Positions 25,994-33,718 of a stretch of 47,839 bases of DNA are shown piece by piece; positions within the stretch are counted from its first letter, which is position 1, and every line of letters begins with the position of its first letter. The notes beneath the pieces are model-generated. The model did not search any database. It was given only the letters and a program-made list of their open reading frames with translations, and had not been told where the DNA came from. Origin of the DNA: Propionibacterium sp. Its GTDB lineage: Bacteria; Actinomycetota; Actinomycetes; Propionibacteriales; Propionibacteriaceae. The DNA lies in assembly GCA_012517965.1 (NCBI GenBank), contig JAAYTZ010000084.1:1-47839 (forward strand), written 5' to 3'. Made by a program: the position numbers and the translations under genes.

Positions 25994-26335
25994 TCAGCCG
26001 CCCCGGGGCCAGTCGGCCCAGACCGACGTGGGTGTCTCGGCCGGGGCCGGCCAGGACGCCGCGGGCGCCCAGTCGGCGTCCCACTGGGCGGCGGCCCGGG
26101 CGAGCAGGCGGTCCACCTGGGTCCGGGAGTAGCCACGAGGCCGGACGGCGAAGCGGGCGGTGCGGAGGTCGTCGGGCACCAGCGGCCGGTCGGGAAGTTC
26201 CGGCAGGTACTCGTCGACGACGGGCTCGGGCAGTTCGCCGAAGCGGCCCGCCCCGGCGAAGGCGGCACCGAGCAGTACGAGGGCGGCCATCACGGCGAAC
26301 ACCCCCAGGATGAACCACTGGTCGGGGGTCGTCAC
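25994..26335 (-). CDS. Small membrane-anchored protein with DivIVA-like motif
   Basis: 113 residues from the GTG at 26335, which overlaps the stop of the LOG gene as GTGA. One membrane helix (about 7-28, FILGVFAVMAALVLLGAAFAG). Then a Pro-rich segment leads to LRTARFAVRPRGYSRTQVDRLLARA, the short 'F-x-x-x-x-R-G-Y-x-x-x-Q-V-D' pattern of DivIVA/Wag31 N-termini. The order membrane helix then DivIVA-like motif, and the position beside LOG and DUF3117, resemble Rv1209. It may take part in cell-envelope or pole organisation; this is inference. Confidence 0.75.
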   Translation of the reverse strand: MTTPDQWFILGVFAVMAALVLLGAAFAGAGRFGELPEPVVDEYLPELPDRPLVPDDLRTARFAVRPRGYSRTQVDRLLARAAAQWDADWAPAASWPAPAETPTSVWADWPRGG

Positions 26336-27066
26336 GGCGTCCGCCGGCTGTGGGTGGCGAGGTGGGCGACGGCCTCCTCGACGTCGTCGGTGACGAGGTA
26401 GAGGTTCCGGTCGTCGGGGCTGATGAAGCCCTGGCCTTCGCTCTCGGTGGCCAGCCAGTCGAGGAGGCCCCGCCAGTAGCCCGAGCCGTACAGCACGACC
26501 GGGAAGTTGGTGATCTTGCGGGTCTGCACCAGCGTGAGCACCTCGAACAACTCGTCGAAGGTGCCGAAGCCGCCCGGGAACGCGACGAAGCCCTGGGCGT
26601 ACTTGAGGAACATGACCTTGCGGACGAAGAAGTAGCGGAAGTTGATGCCGAGGGTCACGTACCGGTTCATCTCGTCCTCGAAGGGCAGCTCGATGACCAG
26701 CCCGACCGACGTTCCGCCGGCGCGGTGGGCGCCCTTGTTGGCGGCCTCCATGATGCCGGGGCCGCCGCCGGTGATCGTGGCGAACCCGGCCCGGGCGAGC
26801 GCCGCGCCCAGTTCCACGGCGGCCTCGTAGTTGGGGGTGCCGGGCGGGGTGCGCGCCGACCCGAAGACGCTGATCGCAGGGCCGACCTCGGCGAGGGTGC
26901 CGAAGCCGTCGACGAACTCGGACTGGATGCGCAACACCCGCCACGGGTCGGCGTGCACCCAGTCGGTGTCGCCGCGCGACTGCAGCAGCCGCTGGTCGGT
27001 CGTGGTGGGCAGCACCTGGTCGCGCCGCCGGGTCACCGGACCCGCGTGCTGCTTCCGCTTGGCCAT
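26332..27066 (-). CDS. LOG family Rossmann-fold protein (TIGR00730, Rv1205-like)
   Basis: 244 residues. SVFGSARTPPGTPNY at the nucleotide-binding site, TGGGPGIMEAANKGA, and the LOG signature PGGFGTFDELFEVLTL. Members cleave the N-glycosidic bond of AMP or cytokinin riboside monophosphate to release the base. Rv1205 does this in Mycobacterium tuberculosis. The ATG follows TAGGCT by six bases. Translationally coupled to the DivIVA-like gene. Confidence 0.9.
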   Translation of the reverse strand: MAKRKQHAGPVTRRRDQVLPTTTDQRLLQSRGDTDWVHADPWRVLRIQSEFVDGFGTLAEVGPAISVFGSARTPPGTPNYEAAVELGAALARAGFATITGGGPGIMEAANKGAHRAGGTSVGLVIELPFEDEMNRYVTLGINFRYFFVRKVMFLKYAQGFVAFPGGFGTFDELFEVLTLVQTRKITNFPVVLYGSGYWRGLLDWLATESEGQGFISPDDRNLYLVTDDVEEAVAHLATHSRRTP

Positions 27067-27072
27067 GGCCGC

Positions 27073-27078
27073 AGCCTA
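27073..27078 (-). promoter_or_regulatory. -10 box of leaderless LOG gene
   Basis: TAGGCT on the minus strand, six bases before the ATG at 27066. Confidence 0.5.
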
Positions 27079-27094
27079 ATCGAGCCCGCCGCCG

Positions 27095-28153
27095 TCACCC
27101 GAGCCAGCGGGTCAGGGCGTCCCGGCAGGCGTAGAGGTCGGCGATCGGGCAGAACTCGTCGTCGGTGTGCGCCAGCGCCGGATCGCCGGGGCCGTAGTTG
27201 ACGGCGGGGACGCCGAGGGCGGAGAAGCGGGCCACGTCCGTCCAGCCGTACTTGGCCCGCGGCGTCCCCCCGACGGCCTCGATGAACGCGCGGGCCGCGG
27301 GGCGGTCGAGCCCCGGACGGGCGGCCGGCGAGAAGTCGGTGTAGTGCAGGTCGTAGCCGGCGAAGACCTCCGCGACGTGCGCGCGGGCGTCCGCCTCGTC
27401 GCGATCGGGCGCGAAACGGAAGTTGATGGCGATGGTGCACCGGTCGGGGATGGTGTTGAGCGCCACTCCCCCGCGGATGTCGACGGCGTTGAGGCCCTCG
27501 CGGTACTCCAGGCCGTCCACCCACACGGACTCGCGCGGGCGGTACGCCGCGAGGCGGGCCAGCACCGGCGCGGCATCGTGGATCGCGTTGTGGCCCAGCC
27601 ACGCGCGCCCCGAGTGGGCGGTACGGCCGGTGGTGGTGATCTCGAAGCGGCTGGTGCCCTGGCAGCCGCCCTCCACGACGGCGCCCGTGGGCTCCATGAG
27701 AACGGCGAAGTCGGCGGCCAGGATGCCGGGGTTGACCCGGGCGACCCGGCCCAGGCCGTTGAGGTCGCCGGCGACCTCCTCGTGGTCGTAGAAGATCCAG
27801 GTCACGTCGTGCCGGGGGGCGGTGAGCGCGGCGGCCAGGCCGAGCGCCACCGCGACGCCACCCTTCATGTCGCAGCTGCCCCGGCCGTACACCCGGTCGC
27901 CGTCCAGGCGGCTGGGCAGGTTGCCCTTCACCGGCACGGTGTCGAGGTGGCCGGCGATCGCGACCCGGGTGGCCCGGCCCAGTTCGGTGCGGGCGACGAC
28001 GGCGTCCCCGTCGCGCCACACGGTCAGGTGGGGGCAGGCCCGCAGCGCCGCCTCGACGGCGTCCGCCAACGCCCGCTCGTTCCCGCTGACCGACTCGATG
28101 TCGACGATCGTGCGCAGCAGGTCGGGCGGCTCGGCGGCCAGGTCCAGGGTCAT
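27095..28153 (-). CDS. dapE: Succinyl-diaminopimelate desuccinylase
   Basis: 352 residues, M20 peptidase fold. Metal ligands in order: His in AGHLDTVPVKG, Asp in GRGSCDMKGG, Glu pair in YDHEEVAGD, Glu in LMEPTGAVVEGG, and the last His in DPALAHTDDE. It hydrolyses N-succinyl-LL-2,6-diaminopimelate to diaminopimelate and succinate. The ATG at 28153 is chosen over 28162 because it lies seven bases after a TAGGGT box. Divergent from dapD across 71 bases that contain both promoters. Confidence 0.93.
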   Translation of the reverse strand: MTLDLAAEPPDLLRTIVDIESVSGNERALADAVEAALRACPHLTVWRDGDAVVARTELGRATRVAIAGHLDTVPVKGNLPSRLDGDRVYGRGSCDMKGGVAVALGLAAALTAPRHDVTWIFYDHEEVAGDLNGLGRVARVNPGILAADFAVLMEPTGAVVEGGCQGTSRFEITTTGRTAHSGRAWLGHNAIHDAAPVLARLAAYRPRESVWVDGLEYREGLNAVDIRGGVALNTIPDRCTIAINFRFAPDRDEADARAHVAEVFAGYDLHYTDFSPAARPGLDRPAARAFIEAVGGTPRAKYGWTDVARFSALGVPAVNYGPGDPALAHTDDEFCPIADLYACRDALTRWLG

Positions 28154-28160
28154 GGGTTTC

Positions 28161-28166
28161 ACCCTA
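28161..28166 (-). promoter_or_regulatory. -10 box of leaderless dapE
   Basis: TAGGGT on the minus strand, seven bases before the ATG at 28153. Confidence 0.55.
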
Positions 28167-28211
28167 GCGCCGGGCCCCGGACGCCCCCGCGGGGCTGTCG
28201 GAGGGGGTCGG

Positions 28212-28217
28212 TAGGCT
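28212..28217 (+). promoter_or_regulatory. -10 box of leaderless dapD
   Basis: TAGGCT, seven bases before the ATG at 28225. Confidence 0.55.
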
Positions 28218-28224
28218 GGCGGCC

Positions 28225-29148
28225 ATGACTCGCACCGCCTGGGCCTGGGGTTTGGCCACCGTCGCTTCGTCCGGTTCCGTCCTCGACGTCTGGTACCCAG
28301 ACCCGCGGCTCGACGGCGAGCCCACCGACTCGGCCCCGCAGGAACTCGGCGCCCTGGCCGGCCCCGATCCGGTGCGCCGGGTCGAGCGCACGCTCGTGCT
28401 CACCCGCATCGACCTGGACGCCAACCCCGTCGACGCCGCGGACGCCTACCTGCGGCTCCACCTGCTGTCGACGCGCCTGGCCCAGCCCCGCACGATCAAC
28501 CTCGACGGCATCTTCGGCGTGCTGGCCAACGTGGTGTGGACCTCGGCCGGCCCGTGCGCGGTCGACACCTTCGACGCCGTCCGGCCCGTGCTGCGGGCCG
28601 CCCACGGCCACGTGACGGTGTTCGGCGTCGACAAGTTCCCGCGGATGGTCGACTACGTGCTCCCCGCCGGGGTGCGCATCGCGGACGCCGACCGCGTCCG
28701 CCTGGGTGCCCACCTCGCCGAGGGCACCACCGTGATGCACGAGGGCTTCGTCAACTTCAACGCGGGCACGCTCGGGGCGTCCATGGTCGAGGGCCGCATC
28801 TCCGCCGGGGTGGTCGTCGGCGACGGCTCCGACGTGGGCGGTGGCGCGTCGATCATGGGCACGCTGTCCGGCGGCGGCAAGGAGCAGATCACCATCGGCG
28901 AGCGGTGCCTGCTGGGCGCGAACTCCGGCGTCGGCATCTCGCTGGGGGACGACTGCGTCGTCGAGGCGGGCCTGTACGTGACCGCCGGCACCAAGATCGC
29001 CCTGCCGGACGGGCGCGTCGTCAAGGGCGCCGATCTGTCCGGGGTGGACGGCCTGCTGTTCCTCCGGAACTCCACCACCGGCGCCGTCGAGGCCCGGCCG
29101 CGCCAGGGCCAGCAGGTCGAGCTGAACGCCGCCCTGCACGCCAACTAG
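28225..29148 (+). CDS. dapD: 2,3,4,5-tetrahydropyridine-2,6-dicarboxylate N-succinyltransferase
   Basis: 307 residues, the actinobacterial DapD type that starts [14 protein letters not shown]. The C-terminal half is a left-handed parallel beta-helix of hexapeptide repeats ([36 protein letters not shown]). It transfers succinate from succinyl-CoA in the succinylase branch of lysine synthesis. With dapE, dapC and dapA in the window, the branch lacks only dapB and dapF here. The next gene begins six bases after its stop. Confidence 0.95.
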   Translation: MTRTAWAWGLATVASSGSVLDVWYPDPRLDGEPTDSAPQELGALAGPDPVRRVERTLVLTRIDLDANPVDAADAYLRLHLLSTRLAQPRTINLDGIFGVLANVVWTSAGPCAVDTFDAVRPVLRAAHGHVTVFGVDKFPRMVDYVLPAGVRIADADRVRLGAHLAEGTTVMHEGFVNFNAGTLGASMVEGRISAGVVVGDGSDVGGGASIMGTLSGGGKEQITIGERCLLGANSGVGISLGDDCVVEAGLYVTAGTKIALPDGRVVKGADLSGVDGLLFLRNSTTGAVEARPRQGQQVELNAALHAN

Positions 29149-29154
29149 GACGCC

Positions 29155-29994
29155 ATGCGCCGACTCCGCGCCTGGCTGGTGATCCTGGGGGTGCTGCTCC
29201 TGGCGGGGCTGACCCTGGGCGGCACGGTCGTCTACTACACGGTGCAGCGCGAGCCGCTGCCCTGGGCGAGCAGCTGCACGGCCCGGGTGGGCGCCGACTC
29301 GGTGCGGCTCGAACCGGCCCAGTTCCGCAACGCGGCCATCATCGCGGGGGTCGCCGCCCGGCGGGGGCTGCCGCCGCAGGCCGTCACCATCGGGCTGGCG
29401 ACCGCGCTGCAGGAGTCCGGGCTGCGCAACCTCGACTACGGCGACCGCGACTCGCTCGGCTTGTTCCAGCAGCGGCCCTCGCAGGGCTGGGGCACCGAGG
29501 CCCAGATCATGGACCCCCACTACGCCGCCAACGCGTTCTTCGCCGCGATGGTGAAGGAGGTCGAGAACTGGCAGACCATGCACGTCGGCGACGTGGCCCA
29601 GGCCGTTCAGCGCAGCGGGTTCCCCGACGCCTACGACAAGCACATCCCGGCCGCGGAGACGCTGGCCGGCGCCCTCACCGGCACCGCGCCGGCGGCCCTC
29701 ACCTGTGCGATCGCCGACCTGCGGGCCGGGGACGCCGCGGGGCTGGCGTCCGCCCTCGGCAAGACCCTGCCGACGACGTCGGCGGTGAAGCGGACCGGGG
29801 CGACGGTCACGGTCGCCGCCCCGAACCCGGTCGCCGCCTGGTCGGCCGCCGCGATCGCGGTGGCGCACGCGCAGGCGTACGGCGTCCGGGCCGTCTCGGT
29901 CGACGGGCGCACCTGGCGCAACGCCTGGCCGCTGCCGGGCGGCTGGGACGCCGGCGGTGCCGCCGGCACCACCGTCACGATCAGCCTCGGCTGA
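29155..29994 (+). CDS. Membrane-anchored lysozyme-fold-like protein of unknown function
   Basis: 279 residues. One N-terminal membrane helix (about 7-27). The outer domain has IGLATALQESGLRNLDYGDRDSLGLFQQRPSQGWGT, which resembles lytic transglycosylase/lysozyme-like folds (a Glu in the ALQESG position and the SxGLFQ element). Actinobacterial homologues are sometimes misnamed 'heavy metal transporter'. The second half is Ala/Gly-rich. It could act on peptidoglycan outside the membrane, but activity is not established. Likely co-transcribed with dapD (six-base gap). Converges with dapC at a seven-base gap. Confidence 0.65.
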   Translation: MRRLRAWLVILGVLLLAGLTLGGTVVYYTVQREPLPWASSCTARVGADSVRLEPAQFRNAAIIAGVAARRGLPPQAVTIGLATALQESGLRNLDYGDRDSLGLFQQRPSQGWGTEAQIMDPHYAANAFFAAMVKEVENWQTMHVGDVAQAVQRSGFPDAYDKHIPAAETLAGALTGTAPAALTCAIADLRAGDAAGLASALGKTLPTTSAVKRTGATVTVAAPNPVAAWSAAAIAVAHAQAYGVRAVSVDGRTWRNAWPLPGGWDAGGAAGTTVTISLG

Positions 29995-30001
29995 CCCGGC
30001 C

Positions 30002-31111
30002 TCAGGCGAGCTGCGCCAGGCGGCGGACCGCCTCGGCGACGCGCTCGTCGGACGCCGTGAGCGCGATCCGCACGTGCCGGGCGCCGGCGGCGCCGTAGAA
30101 GTCGCCGGGCGCGACCAGGATGCCCAGCTCGGCCAGGGCGGCGACCGTGGCCCGGCTGTCCTCGTCGCGGGACGCCCACAGGTACAGCGACCCCTCGGAG
30201 TGGTCGATGCGGAAGCCGGCCCGCTCGAGGGCCGGCCGCAGCACCTCGCGGCGGCGGCGGTAGCGGTCGCGCTGCTCCTCGACGTGGGCCTGGTCGCCGA
30301 GCAGGGCCACCATGGCGTCCTGGACCGGCCCGGGCACCATCATCCCGGCGTGCTTGCGGACATCGAGCAACTCGGTGACGACGGCCGCGTCGCCCGCCAC
30401 CCAGCCGGCCCGGAAGCCGGCCACGTTCGAGCGTTTCGACAGCGACATGACCGCCAGCAGGCCGGTGTGGTCGCCGCCGCACACCGCGTCGTCGAGCACC
30501 GAGACCGGCTCGGCGTCCCAGGCGAACTCGCCGTAGCACTCGTCGGAGGCGAGCACGGCGCCGGCCGCACGGGCGGCGTCCACCCAGGCGGCGGTGGCGG
30601 CCCGGTCGAGGATCGCCCCGTGCGGGTTGGCGGGCGAGTTGATCCAGATGAGGCGGGGCCGGACGCGCGCCACGTCCGCCGGGTCGTCGGAGGGCACCGG
30701 ATCGGCGCCGGCCAGCCGGGCGCCCACCTCGTAGGTCGGGTAGGCCGTCGTCGGGAACATCACCGCCTCGCCCGGGCCGACACCCAGCAGGGTCGGCAGC
30801 CAGGCGACGAGCTCCTTGGTCCCGATGACGGGCAGCACCGCGCGGTCGGTCAGCCCGGACGCCCCCCAGCGGCGCTCCAGGTAGCCGCGGATCGCGGCCC
30901 GCAGCGCCGGCGTCCCCCAGGTCGTCGGGTAGCCCGCCCAGGAGGTTGCGGACGCCGCGAGCGCGTCGACGGCGACCTGCGGCACGGGGTCGACCGGGGT
31001 GCCGACCGACAGGTCGCACAGCCCGCCCGGGTGGGCGGCGGCCCGCGCGCGGGCGTCCGCGATGGTGTCCCAGGGGAAGTCGGGCAGGCGGGCGCTGAGC
31101 GGTGCGGTCAT
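30002..31111 (-). CDS. dapC: Succinyldiaminopimelate transaminase
   Basis: 369 residues, class I/II PLP aminotransferase. Substrate-side WAGYPTTWGTPALRAAI, the WINSPANPHGAI Asn, the SDECYGEF Asp/Tyr and the PLP lysine in MSLSKRSNVAGFR. The actinobacterial DapC group has this N-terminal LPDFPWDTI form. Forms N-succinyl-LL-DAP from the DapD product, using glutamate as amino donor. A CAGGAG site precedes the ATG. Other aminotransferases share the fold, but the dap neighbourhood supports DapC. Confidence 0.88.
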   Translation of the reverse strand: MTAPLSARLPDFPWDTIADARARAAAHPGGLCDLSVGTPVDPVPQVAVDALAASATSWAGYPTTWGTPALRAAIRGYLERRWGASGLTDRAVLPVIGTKELVAWLPTLLGVGPGEAVMFPTTAYPTYEVGARLAGADPVPSDDPADVARVRPRLIWINSPANPHGAILDRAATAAWVDAARAAGAVLASDECYGEFAWDAEPVSVLDDAVCGGDHTGLLAVMSLSKRSNVAGFRAGWVAGDAAVVTELLDVRKHAGMMVPGPVQDAMVALLGDQAHVEEQRDRYRRRREVLRPALERAGFRIDHSEGSLYLWASRDEDSRATVAALAELGILVAPGDFYGAAGARHVRIALTASDERVAEAVRRLAQLA

Positions 31112-31174
31112 GCGGGCTCCTGGCAGGGAGTAGGTTCTGGGTCACTGTAGCCGGGGGCGGATCGGAGGACGGGT

Positions 31175-31720
31175 GTGACGGACGCGGTGGACCGGCTGCT
31201 GCCCGGCCTGCGGGCCGGCGAACGGGTGACGCTGCTGGCCGCGACGGACGCCGGCCCGGCGGAGGTGCTCGGGTTCGTCACCGCGGTGGACGCCGAGACG
31301 CTCGCCGTCCTCGACCGGCGCGGGACCAGCCACCGGGTGCCGCGGGCCGCGGTGCGGGCCGCGAAACGGCTGGGCGTGGCCCGCGGGCGCGACCCGCTCG
31401 CGACCCCGCGCCGGCTGCTCGACGACCTGGCCGCGCGCGCGGGGGCGTCCGGGACGCCGTACGTCGCACGCATCAGCGACCTGCTGGCGGGGCTGGAGCC
31501 GCCGGCGGCCGTGCCGCCGTGGGGGCCGGTCGCCGAGTTCGCCGGGGTCGTGGCGCGCTGTGAGGGCGAGTGGGTGACGCTGACCGACGCCGGTCCGGAC
31601 GCCGCCCGGCAAGCCGCCTGGTGGGCGACGCGGATGGGGGCCCGCAGCGTCCAGGTGCGCACCGACGATCCGGCGGTGGCCGCCGAACTCACCGCGGCCG
31701 GGTTCCGGCCGCTGTCCTGA
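31175..31720 (+). CDS. Protein of unknown function, resembling the N-terminal part of Rv0428c-type acetyltransferases
   Basis: 181 residues, GTG start with GGAGG about eight bases upstream. Residues about 10-60 (GERVTLLAATDAGPAEVLGFVTAVDAETLAVLDRRGTSHRVPRAAVRAAKRL) look like the small SH3-like barrel that precedes the GNAT domain in some actinobacterial acetyltransferases. The rest, Ala-rich and ending with a short WVTLTDAGPDAARQAAWWATRMGARSVQVRT stretch, does not show an acetyl-CoA-binding motif. The comparison is from memory of the pattern and uncertain. Convergent with the VanW gene. Confidence 0.5.
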   Translation: MTDAVDRLLPGLRAGERVTLLAATDAGPAEVLGFVTAVDAETLAVLDRRGTSHRVPRAAVRAAKRLGVARGRDPLATPRRLLDDLAARAGASGTPYVARISDLLAGLEPPAAVPPWGPVAEFAGVVARCEGEWVTLTDAGPDAARQAAWWATRMGARSVQVRTDDPAVAAELTAAGFRPLS

Positions 31721-31744
31721 TCGGGGGGCCACGCAATCCGGGCC

Positions 31745-33583
31745 TCAGTCGCCGGTCTCGGGGGTCTTCTTGCGCGCCCGTGCCGCCTCGAGGGCGATCG
31801 GGTTGGTGCACACGGTGGGCTGCAGGGTGTTGTAGTGCCAGAAGTAGGGCACGCTCCGAACCAGCTGCCCGTCCTTCCAGAACTCCCGGTCGTAGCGAAT
31901 GTCGAAACCGTTGGCCGATTCCTGGGCGACGCAGTCGGGGCTGTCGTCCTCGGCCGGCTCGCCCGTCACGTCGACGGCGTTGGTGATGCGGGTGTTGGCC
32001 TGCTTCACCTCGTAGACCTTTGTCGACCAGATGCGCACGGTGACGGTGCCCTCGGTGCCCGGCTTGCCGGTCGTCCAGGCCTGCAGCAGCACGGCGTAGG
32101 GGCTGTCGTTGCGGAACTTCAGGTCGACGTCCGGCCAGGACAAGGTCGCCTCGCGGCCCTTGGGGTACCGGCTGAAGTAGAGCGAGTGCGGCTTGTGCTC
32201 CACGTCCTCCAGCCCGGCGAAGAACACCGCGTTGTAGAGGGTCGTGGTGATCTGAGACAGACCGCCGCCGAGCTGGATCGTCTCCTGCCCGTTCATGATG
32301 CCGAAACCGGCGGCCCAGCCCTTCGCCGCGGTGCGCTCGCCCCCCATCGCGTCGTTCATGCTGAACGTCTCGCCGGGCTTGATCAGCTTGTTGTTGAGCA
32401 GGGCGGCCGCCTTGGGGATGTTGACGTAGCGGTAGGGGTGAGTACCAGGGAACACGGTCGTGAACTCGCCGGTGATCTCCTTCACGCCGGCGGCCTCGGC
32501 GGCCGCGGTGTCGAAGGCGGGCGGCACCTCGCCGAACGTCAGGGCGACCGTGCGATCGGCGCCCGCCCGAGTGAGCGCGGGGAGGACGGCCCGGGCGAGG
32601 GCGTCCGGGGTGACGCCGGTGCCGGGCACCGACGGGACGACGACCGGCTTGCCGTCGGAGATCTTCACGGTGGCGTCGACGGGGGCCTTGGCGCCCAGGG
32701 TCGCGAGCTGGGTCGTGGCGCGGCTCGCCAGGGCCGCCGGGTTCAGCACCGGTTGCAGGACGCCGTCACGCGCCTCGAACGTCAGGGCCTGCGCGACGAC
32801 GTCGGGGCCGAGCTGGGCCGTCTTGCCGCCGGCGGTCAGGGTCACGGGACCCGCGACGGCCGGTTTCGCGACGGCGTCGAGCACCTGCTGGGCCTCGGCG
32901 GTGGTGACGGCCGGCGGGGTGATGGTCACCGGCAGGTCGATCGCGCCGGCGGCGGGCCAGACGGCAAGGACGGCGTCCGCGGCCTCGGCGGTGCGGAGCG
33001 TCCGGCCCTCGACGCCGGGGGTCAGCCGCGGGGTCGCGCCGTCGTAGACCAGTGACGCGTCGGTGGGGGTCCGGTCGGACGCCGCCAGCTCGGCCAGCTC
33101 GGCGGCCAGCGGCGCCGGGTCGGCGCGGACGACCGGGTCGTGCGCCCGCCCCCCGGCCAGCGCGGCGATCATGTCGAGCGGGTTCGCGGACTTCCGCCCG
33201 CCCGCGGCGGCCACCGAGGCGGCGTGGTCGACGCGGAGGCCGAGCTCGGCCGGCGTCCGCGTCGCGGTGAGGTCCCCGGCCCGCAGTTCCACGGGGGCCT
33301 CGGCCCGCGCGGCCAGCCCCTCGGCGAGCCGGGCCTCGGCGTCCGCGGGGGTGAGGCCGCCGACGTCGACGCCGGCGATGGTGGTGCCCGTCGGCAGCGT
33401 GTTGCCGGTCAGCGCGAAGCCGGCGCCGTAGAGGACGCCCAGGCCGGCCACCAGGCCGGCGGCAGCGAGGCCCAGGGTGCGGCGGCGTCCGCGGTGGGGG
33501 CGGGGGGTGGCCCCGGGCTCGTCCGCGGCGCCGGGCGCGGGCGACGCCGGCACCGGGGGCTGGACGGGCTGGTCGGCGGTCAC
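31745..33583 (-). CDS. VanW family protein with peptidoglycan-binding-like repeats
   Basis: 612 residues, GTG start with an AGGAG site. A Pro-rich cytoplasmic head, one membrane helix (about 37-58), then two repeated extracellular domains of the PG_binding_4 type (TIAGVDVGGLTPADAEARLAEGL; AVTTAEAQQVLDAVAKP...). The VanW domain is about 375-510 (NNKLIKPGETFSMNDAMGGERTA; LGGGLSQITTTLYNAVFFAGL). Homologues are surface proteins linked to cell wall; the biochemical role is unclear. A charged C-terminus with one Cys in PTVC follows. Confidence 0.9.
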   Translation of the reverse strand: MTADQPVQPPVPASPAPGAADEPGATPRPHRGRRRTLGLAAAGLVAGLGVLYGAGFALTGNTLPTGTTIAGVDVGGLTPADAEARLAEGLAARAEAPVELRAGDLTATRTPAELGLRVDHAASVAAAGGRKSANPLDMIAALAGGRAHDPVVRADPAPLAAELAELAASDRTPTDASLVYDGATPRLTPGVEGRTLRTAEAADAVLAVWPAAGAIDLPVTITPPAVTTAEAQQVLDAVAKPAVAGPVTLTAGGKTAQLGPDVVAQALTFEARDGVLQPVLNPAALASRATTQLATLGAKAPVDATVKISDGKPVVVPSVPGTGVTPDALARAVLPALTRAGADRTVALTFGEVPPAFDTAAAEAAGVKEITGEFTTVFPGTHPYRYVNIPKAAALLNNKLIKPGETFSMNDAMGGERTAAKGWAAGFGIMNGQETIQLGGGLSQITTTLYNAVFFAGLEDVEHKPHSLYFSRYPKGREATLSWPDVDLKFRNDSPYAVLLQAWTTGKPGTEGTVTVRIWSTKVYEVKQANTRITNAVDVTGEPAEDDSPDCVAQESANGFDIRYDREFWKDGQLVRSVPYFWHYNTLQPTVCTNPIALEAARARKKTPETGD

Positions 33584-33635
33584 GGCGGCTCCTGCTCTGC
33601 GGTGGGGTCGAGCCCATGGTAGGCGCCCCGGCGGA

Positions 33636-33678
33636 CGCGCCAGGGGCGGCCCGGCTCAGCCGGACCGCCCCTGGCGCG
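33636..33678 (-). terminator. Long hairpin terminator after transketolase
   Basis: A perfect 14-bp stem CGCGCCAGGGGCGG / CCGCCCCTGGCGCG encloses a smaller CGGCT/AGCCG stem. It lies between the transketolase stop and the VanW start on the same strand, so the two genes are probably separate units. Confidence 0.75.
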
Positions 33679-33718
33679 ATCGAAGGGCGACCGGACGCCG
33701 CGGCGTCCGGCCCCTGGG

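Noticed and set aside
33140-33622. Plus-strand frames antisense to the VanW gene
   Set aside because: No ribosome site, no motif, and they mirror the repetitive Ala/Pro codons of the VanW gene.
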